From VAZQ01 sp963817015 (GTDB lineage: Bacteria > Pseudomonadota > Alphaproteobacteria > Rhizobiales > Xanthobacteraceae), in contig CAWFMV010000009.1 in the NCBI GenBank assembly GCA_963817015.1, positions 221,368 through 285,367 on the forward strand: DNA of 64,000 nucleotides, given 5' to 3'. Position numbers and translations under genes: made by a program. This document shows, in pieces, positions 62,678 to 64,000 of the stretch; position 1 is the first letter of the stretch; every line of letters begins with the position of its first letter. The notes beneath the pieces were generated by a model. It saw only the letters and a program-made list of their open reading frames with translations, was not told the DNA's origin and did no database searches.

Positions 62678-63583
62678 TTAACGCGCACGCGAACGAGGAG
62701 TGAAGTATTCGACGAAGCGTTGAGCATGCGCAGGCAGAGACCTGAAATCCCTAAAGCAAACGGTGAAGTGGCGAATAGCCCAGGCATCCGTAAGAGGTAT
62801 GAAGCGGATTGCCATTGATCGCTGGCATCGACGAGCCGCCGTTTCCGGCAAGACAGCAAGACCAATGCCGCTTTCCACCAACCGACATATCGAGTCGAAC
62901 CCGTTGAGGCGGACGCGCGGGTTCAGTCGGTGGCCGGCGTGAGCCGCATGATAATCCAAATATTCCTGGAGGGTGTTTCCTGCGCCAAAGCCTATGAAGT
63001 CGTGATCTAGCGCTTCGCGATAAGCGATTTTGCGACGTGCGCCGAGCGCATGACGACGCGCCGCGACCAGAACCAAGCGGTCTTCCGCAAAAGGAGAAGT
63101 TTCGAGTTGCAAGGCAGGGTCGACTGGGTCCCCGACAATACCAATATCCGCGAGGCCTTCCGCGATCGCTGGCACGATCGCCCGACTCGGGCGCTCCCGC
63201 AGGTCGATGTCGATATTGGGATGGGCCGAAAGAAAGGCGGCCAGAGGAGCCGGAAGAAATTCTGCCGCCACGATGGTAACCGCGAGGACGCGGACTCTGC
63301 CCCTCAGCCCCGTTGCGAATTGATTTAACTCGCCGCGCATTTGCTCCAGTTGCTGCGTGACGATGCGCGCGTGATGCATGAGCGCCGATCCTGCCGGCGT
63401 GAGGTGAACGCCTCGCCGCTTTCTTTCAAGCAGAGGAGTGCGGAGCGCATCCTCCATGGCGCGGATTCGCTCGCTCGCCGACGCCAGCGACATGTTCGCA
63501 CGACTGGCGCCATGGGTGATGCTGCCGACCTCAGCGACGTGGAGGAACAATCGTAGGTCGGTCAAATCGAACCGTATGGACAT
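62678..63583 (-). CDS. LysR-family transcriptional regulator
   Basis: 301 residues from ATG 63583 (MSIRFDLTDLRLFLHVAEVGS). Helix-turn-helix: ITHGASRANMSLASASERIRAMEDALRTPLLERKRRGVHLTPAG. Effector domain: RVRVLAVTIVAAEFLP, a RPSRAIVPAIAEGLADIGIV strand and VESGIGLAVLPE. It probably controls the Bug gene downstream and the divergent gene at 63763 (180-base gap). Its ligand may be the organic acid bound by the Bug protein. Confidence 0.92.
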   Translation of the reverse strand: MSIRFDLTDLRLFLHVAEVGSITHGASRANMSLASASERIRAMEDALRTPLLERKRRGVHLTPAGSALMHHARIVTQQLEQMRGELNQFATGLRGRVRVLAVTIVAAEFLPAPLAAFLSAHPNIDIDLRERPSRAIVPAIAEGLADIGIVGDPVDPALQLETSPFAEDRLVLVAARRHALGARRKIAYREALDHDFIGFGAGNTLQEYLDYHAAHAGHRLNPRVRLNGFDSICRLVESGIGLAVLPETAARRCQRSMAIRFIPLTDAWAIRHFTVCFRDFRSLPAHAQRFVEYFTPRSRAR

Positions 63584-63762
63584 CTTCGTATTGCCGCTGA
63601 CCAGCCTTCGGCTGCGCCTGAGGCACACTTGGCATCTTACGCATTGTGCGTCTGTTGTCACGCGCACATGGTGCGGCGTCACATCGCTTTCTGAGCATTG
63701 CACGCGCGACTGCCAATACGGCTGATTTCTGCTTTCGCGCCCACAGGGGATGATCGATCACC

Positions 63763-63942
63763 GTGCACCATCTCTTCTTCGTCGCAGCGCTGTTCCCGCT
63801 GACAGGCGCTTCCAGCGTGGCGCTCGCGCAGGTGCCGCCGGATATTGCCGAAGGCAACCGGGAGATCGGCCCGGTTGTCGACGGGCCCGGCCAGTCGGGC
63901 GCTGCCAGACCGAGACAACACACTTCCGGATCAATCGTTTGA
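63763..63942 (+). CDS. Small exported protein or truncated gene start
   Basis: 59 codons from GTG 63763 to TGA 63940-63942: a signal peptide (HHLFFVAALFPLTGASSVALAQ) then VPPDIAEGNREIGPVVDGPG. That sequence resembles the beginning of exported alpha/beta-hydrolases, but the body is missing. It may be a real short gene or the 5' end of a broken one; the frame +2 continuation ends at 63989. Confidence 0.45.
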   Translation: MHHLFFVAALFPLTGASSVALAQVPPDIAEGNREIGPVVDGPGQSGAARPRQHTSGSIV

Positions 63943-63990
63943 TGGTTGGCTATGCCGCTGACACCGATCCAACCATGATGGAGAGATAAG

Positions 63991-64000
63991 ATGGATCGAC
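63991..64000 (+). CDS. Start of a gene running off the right edge
   Basis: ATG 63991 follows GGAGAGATAAG, a good Shine-Dalgarno at normal spacing; three codons (MDR) are visible. Nothing can be said about the product. Confidence 0.35.

Noticed and set aside
1..64000. CRISPR arrays, tRNA or rRNA genes
   Set aside because: No regularly spaced direct repeats, no cloverleaf with a conserved TTCGA-type T-loop and no rRNA-like sequence were recognised by reading. A tRNA scan would settle the tRNA point.

Overview
The window looks like a chromosomal segment of a high-GC alphaproteobacterium of the order Hyphomicrobiales, most like the Bradyrhizobium / Rhodopseudomonas / Pseudolabrys relatives. The evidence is the strongly GC-rich third codon position, Bug-type solute receptors, several MmgE/PrpD paralogues, Omp25-like beta-barrels, a Cache-type hybrid histidine kinase, and dispersed palindromes of the type CGTCCCCGC(N)GCGGGGACCC and CCTCATCCTGAGGAGC. 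This placement is inferred from gene content and style, not from a marker gene. I see no rRNA, tRNA, CRISPR array, insertion sequence or phage structural gene.

Layout. 0-4.5 kb: a Bug receptor, a TauD-type dioxygenase, and a ferric/polyamine-type ABC importer (ATPase and binding protein, then a fused permease to 6.4 kb). 6.4-8.7 kb: an isocitrate lyase/PEP-mutase family enzyme with an MmgE/PrpD protein. 8.9-13.5 kb: cell-envelope genes (a three-domain outer-membrane protein, an unknown protein, and a DUF3300 protein with its terminator). 13.6-19.5 kb: three more MmgE/PrpD genes around a fumarate-reductase-like flavoprotein (TcuA-like). 19.6-24.5 kb: MscL, a MetE-like methyltransferase, a secreted caspase-fold (C13) peptidase, a small secreted protein and an aldehyde dehydrogenase. 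24.7-28.4 kb: a 1232-residue TIR / NB-ARC / WD40 protein, a candidate defence sensor. 28.7-34.1 kb: a NitT/TauT-type ABC importer, a creatinase-like M24 protein and a secreted beta-propeller. 34.3-40.8 kb: pirin and FMN reductase with a divergent HxlR regulator, a secreted subtilase and an M32 carboxypeptidase. 40.8-47.5 kb: a signalling island (periplasmic binding protein, hybrid kinase, lone receiver, ECF sigma factor, NarL/LuxR regulator) with a shared palindromic operator and inverted repeats. 47.5-64 kb: TenA, a methyltransferase, an Ldh-type oxidoreductase, two amidohydrolases, solute-binding proteins, a metallo-beta-lactamase-fold protein, a GFA protein, an LpxD paralogue, a metallophosphatase, a VOC/ArsR/AHSA1 operon, a cupin relic, and a Bug receptor beside a LysR regulator.

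Two points matter for anyone using the annotation. First, many genes between 0 and 33 kb are broken by small insertions, typically one extra base and very often a C just before a GAG or AAG codon. Neighbouring genes are perfectly open. This looks more like a systematic sequence artefact than true decay, so genes marked pseudogene because of frameshifts may be functional in the organism. Second, the best candidates for new biology are the TIR-STAND-WD40 gene with near-identical recent blade duplications, the operator-linked signalling island at 40.8-46.9 kb, and the concentration of MmgE/PrpD paralogues with a TcuA-like flavoprotein, which suggests polycarboxylic-acid catabolism.
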